From Fragum whitleyi (lineage: Eukaryota; Mollusca; Bivalvia; Cardiida; Cardiidae), in the NCBI GenBank assembly GCA_948146395.1, contig OX411544.1:39216630-39280629 (forward strand): a DNA stretch of 64,000 bases. Reading direction: 5' to 3'. Numbering within the stretch: position 1 is the first letter of the stretch; the number at the start of each line of letters is the position of its first letter. The position numbers were made by a program, and so were the translations under genes. The notes below the pieces were generated by a model. It searched no databases and was not told the DNA's origin. It saw only the letters and a program-made list of their open reading frames with translations. Below are positions 36,244 to 47,372 of this stretch, piece by piece.

Positions 36244-36691
36244 CTTTATTTAAAGTCGGCAAGACAATTAACAAATAACATAAGCTCAAAAGAGCTTTTT
36301 AACCGACAAAAAATAACAAGCACAGTGCATATGATAAAACAATTTGACAATTACAAGCATTTGTGAAATATAAAGCATAAAGACAACATATAAAGCGAAC
36401 AGATAAAGGACATTTGTATAAAGCAAACAGATAAAGGACATTTGATGTTTAAATGAAATTTAGAACATAACATGCATACATAAACACATACATACACACA
36501 AACATTTAAGATAGGCTGCGACTGTCATGTGAAGCACCCTGTCTATCACCACAGGCAATACAGCTGCAGTCTTGACAATTCCAAAACTGGATCATACTTT
36601 TGAATTGGTTGAAATTTGTGACTTGCCTGTAGAGATCTGGCAGGGTGTTCCACAATACAGGGCAGCATATCTAAAACTTTTCTTACCAAAC

Positions 36692-37192
36692 TTAGTTGTT
36701 TTCACTCGGGGAATCTGTAAAAATATTAGAGTATGAGCTATCTCTTTTGTGTAAAAGGTCATGTAAAACAGGTGGAGCTAATTTATTTAAAATTCTAAAG
36801 GTTTCTATTGCCATTGCCCTAGTCCTTCTAATATGTAAAGATGGTAATTTAGCCTTTTCCAACAGTTGTTTATATGAGCTGTTGAAATCATCATACACAA
36901 AAAGGAGTGCTCTTTCCTGGACCTTTTCAATCTTATAGGCGTTTCTTTTGGAGCAAAAGTGCCAAGAAAGAGGACAAAAGTTGAAATTTGATAGAATAAA
37001 AGAATGAAAAATTGTGAGTTTGTTTAATTTAGATAATTTTTTACCCATGCGTTTTAGAATGTTTAGTTGTTGTCTTGCCTTTTTAGAAATATTCTGAATG
37101 TGAGTATCAAAGGATAACTTAAAGTCAATATCTACACCCAAAAGCTTTACAACTTCATCACATTCTAGTTGAGCATTATTAATTTGGAACAC
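36692..37192 (-). pseudogene. LINE ORF2 C-terminal domain fragment
   Basis: 166-residue frame containing VVKLLGVDIDFKLSFDTHI (the conserved KYLGVxID-like motif after the RT thumb) and RTRAMAIETFRILNKLAPP, typical of LINE C-terminal domains. It is out of frame with the RT fragment upstream because of a shift near 37190. Confidence 0.85.
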
Positions 37193-37944
37193 TGGGTGCT
37201 TGGAATGTGTTACTCCCTACCACCAGAGCCTGAAACTTTTCAGAGTTAGCTTGCATGCAGTTGAGATGGAACCAATCAATTAAAATCTTGCTCTCATCCT
37301 GAAGGACCTGAATCAGCTGGCCAAAGTCAGGGGTGCTAAAAGAAAGGGTGTTATCGTCTGCATAATTATATAACTTACATTTTTCTATAACATAAAAAAT
37401 ATCATTTTTAAAAACGTTAAAAAGCAATGGACCTAAAATAGAGCCCTGAGGTTCACCTTTTTTTATATTTTCCCAAGCACTCACTGCACCTCCGACTTTC
37501 ACCTGCTGCTTTCTGTCCGTCAGGTATGAAGACATTAGTTTAACTGAGTGTGAGGAGAGACCATAGGATGCCAGTTTACAAAGAAGAATATCATGCGGGA
37601 GACAGTCGAAGGCCCTGCACAGGTCCATAAGAACTGCAGCCACATACTGGTTTCTGTCCAGTGCCTCCCGCCAGTCCTCAAGCAGTCTTATAATTGTAGT
37701 CTGGCATCCATGGCCCCGCATGAAAGCACATAGGAAATTGTAAAATATCATCAAAAAAGCTTGTTAATTGTTCAGATATAACTTTTTCAAAACTTTTTGA
37801 TGGGATGGGCAGAATACTTACTGGTCTGTAGTTTGATTTGCTTAATGGATCATTTTTCTTAAAAATAGGAGTAACTTGAGCTTTTTTTAATCTTTCGGGA
37901 TATATACCAGTGTTTATTGTTGAATATATGAGACTCTTTTCCAA
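37179..37944 (-). pseudogene. LINE reverse transcriptase fragment
   Basis: Two overlapping frames. The first (37678-37944) carries LKKAQVTPIFKKNDP and KSNYRPVSILP of the finger region. After a shift near 37740 the second (37179-37754) carries motif A (MDLCRAFDCLPHDIL), motif B (GEPQGSILGPLLF) and motif C (YNYADDNTLSF). The catalytic aspartates in A and C are kept even though the ORF is broken. Confidence 0.92.
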
Positions 37945-38527
37945 GGTCGAGGAGTTTCACAGAAACTTTGTCAACACCAGTTGCCTTTTTGACATTGAAG
38001 GAATTAATAATTTTACTAACTTTACTGTTTTCAACAGTACTAAAAAAAAGAAAGAATCTGAAATAAAATTTCTCTGTTTGATTCGTTGGATGCTTGGGTG
38101 GTTTAGTTCATCAAATTTGACATCTTTGCCAATGTCATTTGCCACATTTGCAAAGAAATCATTAAAAGTTTTGACTTCTAATTTATTGTCTGATAAGATT
38201 TGTTCATCCTCATTCAAAATTAATTTATTGTCACTGGATTGACATTTTTTGGATAAAAAAGGCTTAATTGTTTTCCAGAAGTCTACAGATTTGCAGCCAC
38301 CAATACAACTCTCATGAAAGTAGTTGTTGAGGGATTTCTTCTTCAGTTATTTACATAGTTTCTAAACTGTCTGTATTATTCCCATGTTTTAGAACATCTG
38401 TTTTTCAAAAATTTAGTGTACTACATTTTCTTACTGTAAATTGCTTTTCTTAATTCTCTGTTCATATAAGGCAAAGGTTTGTTTTTTATATAAATTTGTT
38501 TGACATGGGCTTGTTTATCAATAATAT

Positions 38528-39064
38528 TCACAAGATTTTTTTAAAACTTTCATATACTTTGTCTATCTCAGTCTGCTTATTCAACATGTCATAGGGAAAA
38601 TCAATTTGAGAAATATCTTGATAAAAGAGATCAATATCAAAGTTTTTGAAACTCCTTATAGTTATCTTTTGTTTTTCTATGGATGTTGTTATACAATTAA
38701 TAACAGAACTTATCATATTATGACAGTCACTTACACCAGTATGGAAATCTAAAGTTTTAAAGAATTTGTTTTGTGAGTTTGTTAAGATAACATCTAGAAG
38801 TGATGGGTTTTCAAAGCTTTTAAAGCAAGTAGGACTCTTAATCAAATTTGAAAGATCAAACAGCTCCATCTAATCGATCAGAGGTCTACTTTTGGTTTCA
38901 CAAAGTAAATTATAGTTCAGATCTCCAATAATAGCATAGTGGTCATAACTACTGATACATTTGTCGACAGTTTTGCTAAACATGTCTGAGAAAAGTTCGT
39001 TGTTCATATTTGGAGGACGAAACATTGTCATGAAGCACCATATTTGTTTATTTAAATGTCTCAT
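38528..39064 (-). pseudogene. LINE endonuclease C-terminal fragment
   Basis: One frame interrupted by an in-frame TAG at 38870-38872. Motifs in order: FRPPNMNNE, YAIIGDLNYNLL (the GDxN metal-site region), PSLLDVILTN and TGVSDCHNMI (the SDH-type motif of apurinic endonucleases). The N-terminal half of the nuclease is absent. Confidence 0.85.
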
Positions 39065-39133
39065 TCTTTTTACAATAAGTTAGTTCTAGCCTGTAGAGAA
39101 AGAAATACAGGATCCCAAATGCATCTTGTCTAA

Positions 39134-39545
39134 AACAGTTAAGGACATTTTGAAATTGACAGGCTGTAGAAAAATGAATCAGTGAGAGGTGCGAGTTTTG
39201 AGTAAAATTCAAGGGAGGTAACCCAATAACGATAATTTTGCTTAAGGTGAACAAAATTAGCTTTATCTATTAACCCCTTTAAATAACATATACGTAGTTT
39301 TCTGTTTGTGTGTCTTCAAGGACCAACCAGACATTTCAAAATCCACACTAGCCAATAAAATCGTATTTTAATTTGATCAATTTGAATTAGATGTCGATCG
39401 TCTTGGCCGATTTTGAAATGTTTTCTACAGATTTTGGAGCGTTTTTGATCAATTTGAATGAGTGTTTTGAATAAATAAATGGAGCACTGAATAATGGTTT
39501 TGATCGGAGTGAGTGTCAATTTCACGATGTTCTTATCATCGTTAC
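39134..39545 (-). mobile_element. TIR family A MITE, copy A6
   Basis: Starts AACAGTTAAGGACATTTTG and ends GTCAATTTCACGATGTTCTT. It adjoins the truncated 5' end of the LINE within about 60 bp. Confidence 0.75.
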
Positions 39546-40328
39546 GTTCAGTTATAACTCGCATTGGAGTGTTGTTGGACATATCAAATCACATTTATTG
39601 ACCTCACAAACATTTATCAAGTCACTAAACTAATAATTATTACATGTAATGATAATAATTAATATTCAATCACCGTGGCTTCGTCTTGCTAAACGGTTTT
39701 ACGGTTGACATACATGTTGTTTGCATGATAGATCGTGTTTACAGGACACATAATAAGTGATGCTATATATAAATAACATTAATGATTACTACTACCGACT
39801 TATGTCACCCCTGTCAAATATTGATAGTCATAAACCGTGCTAACAAGTTATAATTCAATGATTTTTTCGCAAAGATTTTTGTAAATAATGAGCGTAGTTG
39901 GACGACCAAACGTCGTAAATACAGTTTTATTTAAACTGTATTTACGACGTCTTGGCCGCCCAATGACGTTATGACGTTATTGTCAATTTACTCCTTCTTC
40001 AAAAATTGTAAATACCTCCACAAGATGGAATCATTTGAGTTGTCTATTTTTATACGTATCTTCTATTTCAGACGAAAGGTAAGGATAGGTACGTTAAAAT
40101 TGTAACGTTGATAAAATTCATGAATCTCATAAACTCAGTTGAAATTGAAAATAAAGGGGAAACGTTACAACATTTCAAAATTGTGATCGAGGGCTATCAC
40201 CGGACGTTTGTTGAGTCAACAAATTTAAACATTTAATGACAAATTTTAATACGTCAATGAATTTACTAAAATCTTAACGATAAATAATTTTCAAAGGTAA
40301 AATTACTTTCTAAAATATGAAATACATA
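39546..40328. other. Intergenic with a strong palindrome
   Basis: 39900-39961 is an inverted repeat with arms GACGACCAAACGTCGTAAAT and TTTACGACGTCTTGGCCGCC (few mismatches). ACGT tetramers are unusually frequent from here to about 41.5 kb. No gene seen. Confidence 0.6.
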
Positions 40329-41166
40329 TATACTAATGGACAGAAGTCTTGTCCGGTTTCGCGAATATGCAAATAATGCAAAATCTTTTTAATGAGAAAT
40401 AGAACATTAATGGTGTCACATTATTGTAAAATTACGTTAAAACCTTCAAATCTACGGTGGTATCGTAAAGCTTCGGTCTACGGTCTAAGAATAAAACGAC
40501 GTAATAACAAACACGTTAGATAGACTAATTACGAGTCGTTCTTATCCAAGCGACGCCAAAATTCATTGAATTAAAATCATGCAAACTTGTAAACAATATC
40601 CATCATAATGACATCGGGTAGAGATTTTTCTTAAAAACTAAAAAGGGTCAACATACGTTATTTCAACTGTTCTGACTAACGTTGTAAAAACGCAACCTGG
40701 TGAACAATAAGATTAAAAAGAAAGATTGTATGCTGCATAAAAAGCATTTAAGTAATTGAGAGCGTGTTTCGTTAATCCTATAATGGCAGAAAACGTCTTT
40801 ATTTCATAATCAAACAACAAACCCGCCAAAAATTGAAACGCACGCTAAAATGAGGATAACGTTTCTAAAAGGCGACAGATTTTCTACCAACTTTTTAAGT
40901 GATTTCTATTGGATTATCAACACCGAAAGGCTCTCATGTAAAAATTAAGTATCCTGTGTTGTGAGCAGCATTAAAGAATGTCAAAACGTAATTAACGTCG
41001 TAGGGACTAAATCTACATTATTCATGACCCAATGTCGGTGAAAACGGCCCTTATGTTTTGAAGATAGGGTCGATATTATTAAGCAATAATTCTAAAACAT
41101 TATCTTTCAAATTAAAAACTTGATTTACGAAAACAAAACCGGACAGAACTTTTGTCCTTAAGTATA
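40329..41166. mobile_element. 838-bp TIR DNA element (TA target)
   Basis: Left end TATACTAATGGACAGAAGTC then TTGTCCGGTTT; the right end is the complement of TATACTTAAGGACAAAAGTT then CTGTCCGGTTT. These are ~31-bp terminal repeats with a few differences and TA at both borders. The interior is non-coding and ACGT-rich. Confidence 0.72.
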
Positions 41167-41926
41167 TGATCGTACCATTTGACTTGTTTACAAATGAACT
41201 ATCGAAGTGTTTACGTTACAGCCTTTTCCGATCAAAGTTGACGACGTAACGAGATTGATATTATGACATGTATTAGCTGAACACGCTAGTAACGCCTTGC
41301 CAATTTCTCTATTAAAATCAATTATAAATACGTTAAACTGACGTTTTTATTAACCTCATTAACCTATGCGTAATAAACGCCTACGTTTATACAATATCAC
41401 TGATGTGACTTAACGTTTTCATCTGTAAAAAAAGTTTGAAATGTATTCCTCTCCGAAGAGGCGCATGCTTTAATCTGAAATCAACGTCACATGCCTCTTA
41501 GGAATTGTCAATCCAAATATCGGACAGCCGATAGTGTTCATCCGAATGACAAAGGTATTTTGATTATATGTGATTTCCGTATAGTTGGTTCTTCATTGTG
41601 ACTTTTCATTTTGAAGCTTCGTGTCTTTGATTTTGAATTTGCCAAGTTTGGGAATCGAGTTAGAAAAAGAAAAAGGAATGCACGTTTTCTAACCATGCGG
41701 TACATCAAAACGTGTCCCGGGCAGTTACCTGTCAAGATGTTTCATATAAAAATTGCTGACAGCAATGTAACCTGTAAATAATTATTACATGAATTATTGG
41801 ATGTATATATCAGCTATAAATGGCGTCATTTCCTGTTGGTTATTGCGACTTTACTTTTTTCACAAAATACGATCGAGCCGTTGTAGAGACTTGAACATAT
41901 CCCATTTTATAAAAACGTACTCTTTA
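41167..41926. other. Intergenic, no gene seen
   Basis: A minus-strand open frame (41538-41735) is not recognisable. Nothing else supported. Confidence 0.45.
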
Positions 41927-42042
41927 TGAGGTCCGTGAAGTTGGCAGCCCTGCAACCTAGCAGCGTGAAGTTTGGCAGCCTAGCAGCCTAGCAACCTAAA
42001 ACATGCTGCTAGGCTGCTGGGCTGCCAAGGTCACGAACCTCA
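41927..42042. mobile_element. 116-bp foldback MITE with 5-bp target duplication (family K)
   Basis: Ends TGAGGTCCGTGAAGTTGGCA and GCCAAGGTCACGAACCTCA are inverted. The flanks carry CTTTA on both sides (41922-41926 and 42043-42047). The interior repeats GCAGCCTAGCAACCT. Confidence 0.7.
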
Positions 42043-42671
42043 CTTTATGCCCGTTTGACCACATTTTAACTAAGAATGGTTTAAAGCACACACACATCAG
42101 CGCAATGTGTTAAAAGTGAGCTTTATGATTACCCTGTGTTTGCCTATTTTCACCCATCGGTCGTACTCTACTGTCCACAGTACCAAATTTGGCAAATTTG
42201 GCAGGAAGTTTCTTTGCTTCATCTTCCACAAAAATTCTAGGAATTTACATTGCTTCAAAAAAAGAGCGTACATGTAGCACGACGTTAGGCTTGTTTTGAC
42301 TTGGAAAATTTTAAACGTCTCCCCCACATCAATTTGGCCCATTTCAACCAAACGTCGCCTCCTTTAAAATTTGGTCGTAAAAGTTCGATTGGTTCTTAAA
42401 TATGGCAAAGCCTATATTGACTTAAATGACATTTTACTTGAAATGAATGTTCCTTGTGTGATCCTTTTAAAAACTAATTCGCGAAATTTTGTTTGACCCT
42501 ATATATGGACGTCGCAGGACAGGTCTTATTTCGATTAAGAAAACTTTACACACCTTCTTCTCCCATGGGGCAACTCAAGCCCTATAACTTGCATGCGTGA
42601 CCAGGAAAGGTGTGTATGATATTGACTATGGAATCTTTAAACGTCTACAAAACCAGGAGACTTAACTTCAA
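42043..42671. other. Intergenic, family P-like decay
   Basis: Phrases such as AATTTTGTTTGACCCTATAT and GGACAGGTCTTATTTCGA resemble the dispersed repeat at 31720-32055. No gene. Confidence 0.4.
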
Positions 42672-42901
42672 TTAACCCTTTTCCTGTTTTACAAAATTTT
42701 GGACCTGTCCGAATTCAAAGGTTTTGCAGACGAAAATTAAAAGTGGATTTAATTTGAAAAATAACCATTCAGTTGGGTAGAAAATAGTGTGGAAAAAGAA
42801 GAAATTGCTTGTCAGGAGCAATTTCTTCTTTTTTCACAATGTTTTCTCAATCATAAAATCACAGGCACGTAAAAAGCAGGGATTAAACAGCAAAGGGTTA
42901 A
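42672..42901 (+). mobile_element. piggyBac-like MITE (family B), copy B2 (intact)
   Basis: 230 bp with perfect TTAA at both ends: TTAACCCTTTTCCTGTTTTA at the left and GCAAAGGGTTAA at the right. The TTAA target and CCCTTT...AAAGGG ends are the hallmark of piggyBac elements. Central hairpin arms AAGAAGAAATTGCTT and its complement. No coding. Confidence 0.85.
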
Positions 42902-42929
42902 GAGATGAAGATAGTATTTTTCAATTTCC

Positions 42930-43150
42930 GATGATTGAGAAATGAAACTAAAAACCTAATCACACTCATACTCCAGTGTGAATAGGTTTTAAGTTTCATT
43001 CCTCTACGAAATTAATAAAAACTCTCTTCATATCTTATAATTCAGTAAATCGAAGAAAAACTGTTCAGATTTATTAATTAAGAAACAGATTTGTAATGGA
43101 ATTACTTTGTGTGGAAGCTTACAAAATAGTTGCGTACTTAAATTCGTTCT
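42930..43150 (+). repeat. Family Q repeat, copy 1
   Basis: A hairpin built on GAAACT.AAAACCT and AGGTTTTAAGTTTCATTCCT is followed by CGAAATTAATA.A.ACTCTCTTCA.ATCTTAT, as at 58750-58980. The open frame at 43096-43305 lies partly inside it and is not a gene. Confidence 0.55.
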
Positions 43151-43590
43151 CGTTGAGTAATAAAACCAATTTTTCAGCCAAAAAGAATGCACTAATCTTA
43201 ATTAAAACAACTAGAATTAAATTATTGCTTTTAATCTCTCGAAGCTTGTTCGTGAAGTCTTGCTTGGTTGGTGAATACGGACTTGGTTTGTCGGGGCTTA
43301 TTTGACATGGAAATGGGAAAATGGCAATCCCATAAACTCCACATCCGAGTGAAAGCAACTTTTAAAGGAAAAGTGATTTACACAATGTCAATCCTCTAAG
43401 AAAACTTATTTCATAGAATTTATATTTACAAGTCAGATCTAAAAACCTAAGACGATCATGCTGCTCTTTTAAATATAACCGTTCCCTTGTATGTAGTAAG
43501 CTTCCTTGTACATCAATTTCAAATGCTGCGTTTCAAGGACACATAATTTCATAAAATTTCAATTATTTATTACGTCTCTACCTATTTCAT

Positions 43591-43819
43591 TTAACCCTTT
43601 GCTGTTTAATCCCTGCTTTTTACGTACCTGTCAATTTATGCTTGAAAAAACATTGTGAAAAAAGAAGAAATTGCTTCTGACAAGCAATTTCTTCTTTTTC
43701 CACACTATTTTCTACCCTGCTGAATGGTTATTTTTCAAATTAAATCCACTTTTAATTTTCGTCTGCAAAACCTTTGAATTTGGACAGGTTCAAAATTTTG
43801 TAAAACAGGAAAGGGTTAA
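43591..43819 (-). mobile_element. piggyBac-like MITE (family B), copy B3
   Basis: Reverse copy with intact TTAACCCTTTGCTGTTTAA and GGAAAGGGTTAA ends. 229 bp. Confidence 0.85.
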
Positions 43820-43914
43820 AGAGACCAATATGAAGAGGGTGTGTGATAAGCTACACTTAGGACAAGAGGGCGTTAAGTTGTACAATCACAGGACAACAGG
43901 GTCGGAGTACAGTA

Positions 43915-44012
43915 AAACTTGTATTAAGCGACCAGGAATGGGACCACCAAAAAGCGGTCGTTACAGAAAATGGCTGCTTAATACACGTTTTGTTTACAAT
44001 TAAGAAATCACC
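43915..44012 (+). repeat. Family O dispersed repeat, copy 2
   Basis: GGACCACCAAAAAGCGGTCG and CTTAATACACGTTTTG as at 10686-10790. Confidence 0.55.
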
Positions 44013-44088
44013 AGCTGAAATATGACTTGTTAAATCGTGAAACTGAGGTGTGATACAATTTGTTACATCGAGATATCGTCGATGTAAT

Positions 44089-44141
44089 TCTAAAACCTCG
44101 TAACTGCAGCTTGATCAAAGCTGTAGTTATGAGGTTTTAGA
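44089..44141. repeat. Palindrome family M, copy 2
   Basis: Arms TCTAAAACCTCGTAACTGCA and GTAGTTATGAGGTTTTAGA. A fragment of the same arm (TCTAAAACCTCGTATCTACA) is at about 46746. Confidence 0.6.
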
Positions 44142-44167
44142 AGAACAGCGACGCTATTCATTCACCC

Positions 44168-44556
44168 TTATCAAATTATTTTATGAATTACTCATTCGGC
44201 GCTCCATTCATTTCGTTCAAAATACTCACGCAAACCAATCAAAAAACGCTCCAAGATCACTTAAAAGGGTAAAATCAATAACTGCATTCAAAACAAATAC
44301 AGTTTTGAAAAAAAGGCGATTTCACTGACATAATTGAAATAATAGTCTGATTGGTTTTTGAATAAATAGATAACTATTAATAGAGCCTTATGTGCATATT
44401 TTATTAAAGGGAGGTATTGTATATCGCTAATTTTGTTCGTCCTGAGCAGAATTGGCGATATCGGTTTACCTCCCTTTGATTTCACTCAATATCCACTCAT
44501 TCAAATATCATTCAAAATCATAAAAATTGTAAATTTTATGATGTTGTTAATTGTTA
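44168..44556 (+). mobile_element. TIR family A MITE, copy A7 (left end lost)
   Basis: CGGCGCTCCATTCATTTCG, the central hairpin at 44410-44475 and the right end TTTTATGATGTTGTTAATTG are present. The usual left terminus is not. Confidence 0.7.
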
Positions 44557-44640
44557 ATTCAAACAGAGAAGCCTTTTCATGATCGAATAATACTTACACG
44601 AGAATGTAACAAATGGATGAACATTTACCATACCAGTCCC

Positions 44641-44862
44641 TTATTCCGATGACTCTTCGGAGACGCTTTCAAGTTCCCTGTCTAGCGGGCTGTAGTCCAA
44701 AATCGACCCTTCAAATATGACGCAATCCCGGGGCTTGAGGACTTTATTTCTGTTGATTTTACGTAAGAGCCCCATCGATAAGACCCGGGTTTCGAGGTCA
44801 TTGTTGGGACAGACCCGTGTCTCACCTGGCGAACGATTGAAGTTTACGGGCTTCTCAACATT
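44641..44862 (-). CDS. Hidden terminal coding exon, unknown protein
   Basis: A 74-codon frame with no early ATG. It opens after TTGACATTAG (AG at 44864-44863) in phase 0 and ends TAA at 44641-44643. The protein is well balanced and GC-rich against its flanks: SPGETRVCPNNDLETRV, then GLLRKINRNKVLKPRDCVIF, then an acidic end DRELESVSEESSE. The other five frames over this stretch are stop-rich. I do not recognise the family. The acceptor pyrimidine tract is weak; TTGAG at 44854 is an alternative. Upstream exons should lie at higher coordinates, but none was found before the THAP gene on the same strand, so it may belong to a gene with long introns or to a pseudogene fragment. Confidence 0.48.
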   Translation of the reverse strand, partial: NVEKPVNFNRSPGETRVCPNNDLETRVLSMGLLRKINRNKVLKPRDCVIFEGSILDYSPLDRELESVSEESSE

Positions 44863-45179
44863 CTAATGTCAACACTTTAGATAATAGGTCATTTTACTTT
44901 TCTTTTTATCATCCGATTTTGACCTTATTTGGTAAATTCCCTTCTTATCACCATAGTCCTAAGATTTTGATGACACCGATTAAATCTGTGAGTACTGGGT
45001 ACAAGAGTGAGGGTATTACAACATAAAAGTCCAGTTGGCAGCCCGTCAAACCTCCGATCTTGGGTCCCGGGTTCGATTCTCGTAGGAACTTGTCGACTGC
45101 AAATGGCTGGATAATTTTAACCAATGATTAGATGAGTATTTGGAGGCTCAGAAATTATATCTTGGTACACGGTTAGCAA

Positions 45180-46136
45180 CATCTTAAGATTGGCATTGTG
45201 AATGCATTAGAAATGATTTTGGAAGGAAATTGAATGAGTGGGATGAAAGAGTTTTGAGTGAAATTACAGCAGGCAATACAATGTCGCCATTTTTTGTTCG
45301 GGACGAACAAAATCAGCGATATTTATGAGCCTCATTAAGAAATATACTGTTAACAAAAAGTAGGGGATAATCTGTTCATCCATAAGGTTATTGTGGTTGC
45401 AAACAATTTAGGACAATCTAACTTATTCTTGGCCAACTAGCAGTTGTCTCATGGTAATATGGTAGTTATTGATTCCTTTTTCTACTAAACATGTCCTTCA
45501 AATTTAGCATTTAAGAAGAGAGGGGTATAGCGCTTATTTTAACATGGCGTATGTTGTAATTAAAATTTTTACACCAGTTGAGCATAACTTCGAGAAAAAT
45601 TATTTGGTGTTTAGCTCTATCATGTATTCGCATCACATTTTGTTGGAATAATGCGAGGTCTAATGAAAGCTCACCGTGAGTGAGTCAATGGTATGATAGA
45701 AACCAGAAGAACGTGAGCCCAGGCTTCTGTCAAACCCTGTGTCTAACAGTCAGACATTGTCATGATATCAAACAATTGGCTTCTGTGTTGGTGATTCAAA
45801 ACCGGGGCCCTGAAGATCTATGGATACCCAAGCTGATCGGAATACCACAAATCAAACTAAAAATATCCTCTACTTTTTGTGAACAGTATATATATATACA
45901 TATACAATGTATATGCAAGGGATTTCTAACAATAGCTTCCTGTTACTTCAAGCACCAACCAGGCGATAACAAATTCATAAATGTCCTTGAAATCGCGATT
46001 CTTTTCTGGCTATATTCATTTTGAATATTGTTGTAGATAGTTTTTTAGTGAACGAATAATTTGTGCGATGAGAAAGAGAGAGATTTAGAATGTTTTTGAT
46101 TGAGATGACTGTCAATATCACGATGTCACTAACTGA
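45180..46136 (-). mobile_element. TIR family A MITE, copy A8, carrying an insertion
   Basis: Left half (45180-45344) and right half (45891-46136, ending GTCACTAACTG) are normal family A sequence. They are separated by a second TIR element at 45345-45890. Confidence 0.7.
45345..45890. mobile_element. 546-bp TIR element nested in A8
   Basis: Ends TACTGTTAACAAAAAGTAGG-GGAT and the complement of TACTGTTCACAAAAAGTAGA-GGAT, with TATA at both borders. About 24-bp terminal repeats with two mismatches. A plus-strand open frame running across its right half (45680-46024) is unrecognised and may be relict. Confidence 0.72.
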
Positions 46137-46137
46137 A

Positions 46138-46190
46138 GCACTGGTGAGAGAACGACAAGGAATCCGTAGTTAGGTGCTACAGTCTCCGCA
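46138..46190 (+). repeat. SINE family J 3' fragment
   Basis: CACTGGTGAGAGAACGACAAGGAATC matches the tail of the SINE at 783-975 (allowing mismatches). Confidence 0.4.
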
Positions 46191-46484
46191 AAATGTTTGA
46201 AAAATTGTTGAAAATGGCGTCAAACCTCACTCAGATAATTATACCTAGCAGGAGGCCCTTTCCTGTAACCCTTTTCATGCTGTAAACGGCTATTTTGCAG
46301 ACAGTATAGATTAAGATCACCCTGCACAGACGCGCAGTCTGAGTTTAGTGTACACTGCTACTTGAATATTGAGCGAAAAACTCAAACTAGACCGGTTTGA
46401 ATTGATTATTTGTTTCATTTAACTCAGAAAGATAATTATTAAGACCGCGCCCTTTTACGAGACGCTGCAGATAATCTTGTACAA

Positions 46485-46680
46485 TCTGCAATTAGCTAAA
46501 TAAAACAGATAAAGGCAAACATTCTGTGAAAGTTTCATCAAAGATCTGTAGGGAAATGTAGGAATTCCGTTCATAGTATTTGAACGCAAGGACGGATTAA
46601 AGGACGGGTGGACGGACGGACAACATGACGTCAAAACGTCCACCCTCGACGTAATATAAAAAGTAATGTGATCCTTAGAA
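46485..46680 (+). repeat. Dispersed repeat with GACGGACGG tail (family P)
   Basis: AGTTTCATCAAAGATCTGTA followed by GGACGGGTGGACGGACGGAC. Confidence 0.4.
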
Positions 46681-46904
46681 TGGAACACAATATTATATCG
46701 ACTCTATCCCCAACAGGGACACCTAGTCTTCCGAGTATTGGTTAATTCTAAAACCTCGTATCTACAACTTAAATCGACAAGCCGAGGACATAGATACTCA
46801 GCCAACTTAATGATGTTGTCGCAGCTGCTAAAATCTCGAGAATGTCTGAAAACTGAATGCGTGTATTTCCGTTTATTTATCGTCTTTATAGTAGCACTGC
46901 CCAT

Positions 46905-47160
46905 ATGAGCGACGCCCCTAGAAGACGGTTAGTTGTTACGGGGGATAGTGCAAGGTTACATGACGAAACTACTGCTGAGATCCGCCATGGTTCTTTAACG
47001 TGCTCGGTGTGAAGCACCGTCTCACGGGGCCTCGGTTTAACGTCTCATCCGAAAGACTATTAGTATGTTAGTGTACCAGCCTGGGAATCGAACCCTCGCG
47101 GTCGAACTTCAATGGTTTTGAAATCCCGTGCTCTATCAACTGAGCTAATCGGACTGACTC
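46905..47160 (-). repeat. Second type of tRNA-derived SINE
   Basis: On the minus strand it begins with a tRNA-like head: GTCCGATTAGCTCAGTTGAT then AGAGC (A box) and GAGGGTTCGATTCCC (B box). The body contains the complement of TTAACGTCTCATCCGAAAGA, a phrase widely shared among invertebrate SINEs (from memory). The anticodon and acceptor stems do not pair, so it is not a functional tRNA gene. Confidence 0.6.
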
Positions 47161-47214
47161 TGAAAACTGAACGATCGAAAAGTTCTAACTAGAACGTAAA
47201 TGTTTGACGACGGA

Positions 47215-47372
47215 TTAAGGTTGTAAACCGTAATAGTTCTGCAACTTTTTGAAAGTCATGAACTTTAAGTGTAAACCGAGGTTTCCTAATGATTTCATTA
47301 GGAAACCTCGGTTTACATTGTGAAAGATCCGGAGTTCCGAAATTTTGCGGAATTTTTACGTTCCAACTACCT
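47215..47372. mobile_element. Palindromic family D element, copy D3
   Basis: The central hairpin AACCGAGGTTTCCTAATG with perfect complement is the best preserved in the window (about 47274-47316). Confidence 0.75.

Larger units (their letters stand above)
36137..39080 (-). mobile_element. Degenerate, 5'-truncated LINE (jockey/CR1-like)
   Basis: About 2.9 kb on the minus strand, in order: C-terminal part of an apurinic-type endonuclease, linker, reverse transcriptase, C-terminal domain, then an untranslated region ending in TTAC units. There is no first ORF and no endonuclease N-terminus, so the copy is 5'-truncated near 39065-39080, as is common for target-primed insertions. The reading frame is broken by at least one stop and several frameshifts, so it cannot produce enzyme. 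YADD and GEPQGS motifs and the endonuclease fit the CR1/L2/jockey group; the exact clade is not resolved. Confidence 0.9.

Noticed and set aside
47080..47160. Possible tRNA gene on the minus strand
   Set aside because: A and B boxes are good, but anticodon and acceptor stems do not pair; it is a SINE head.
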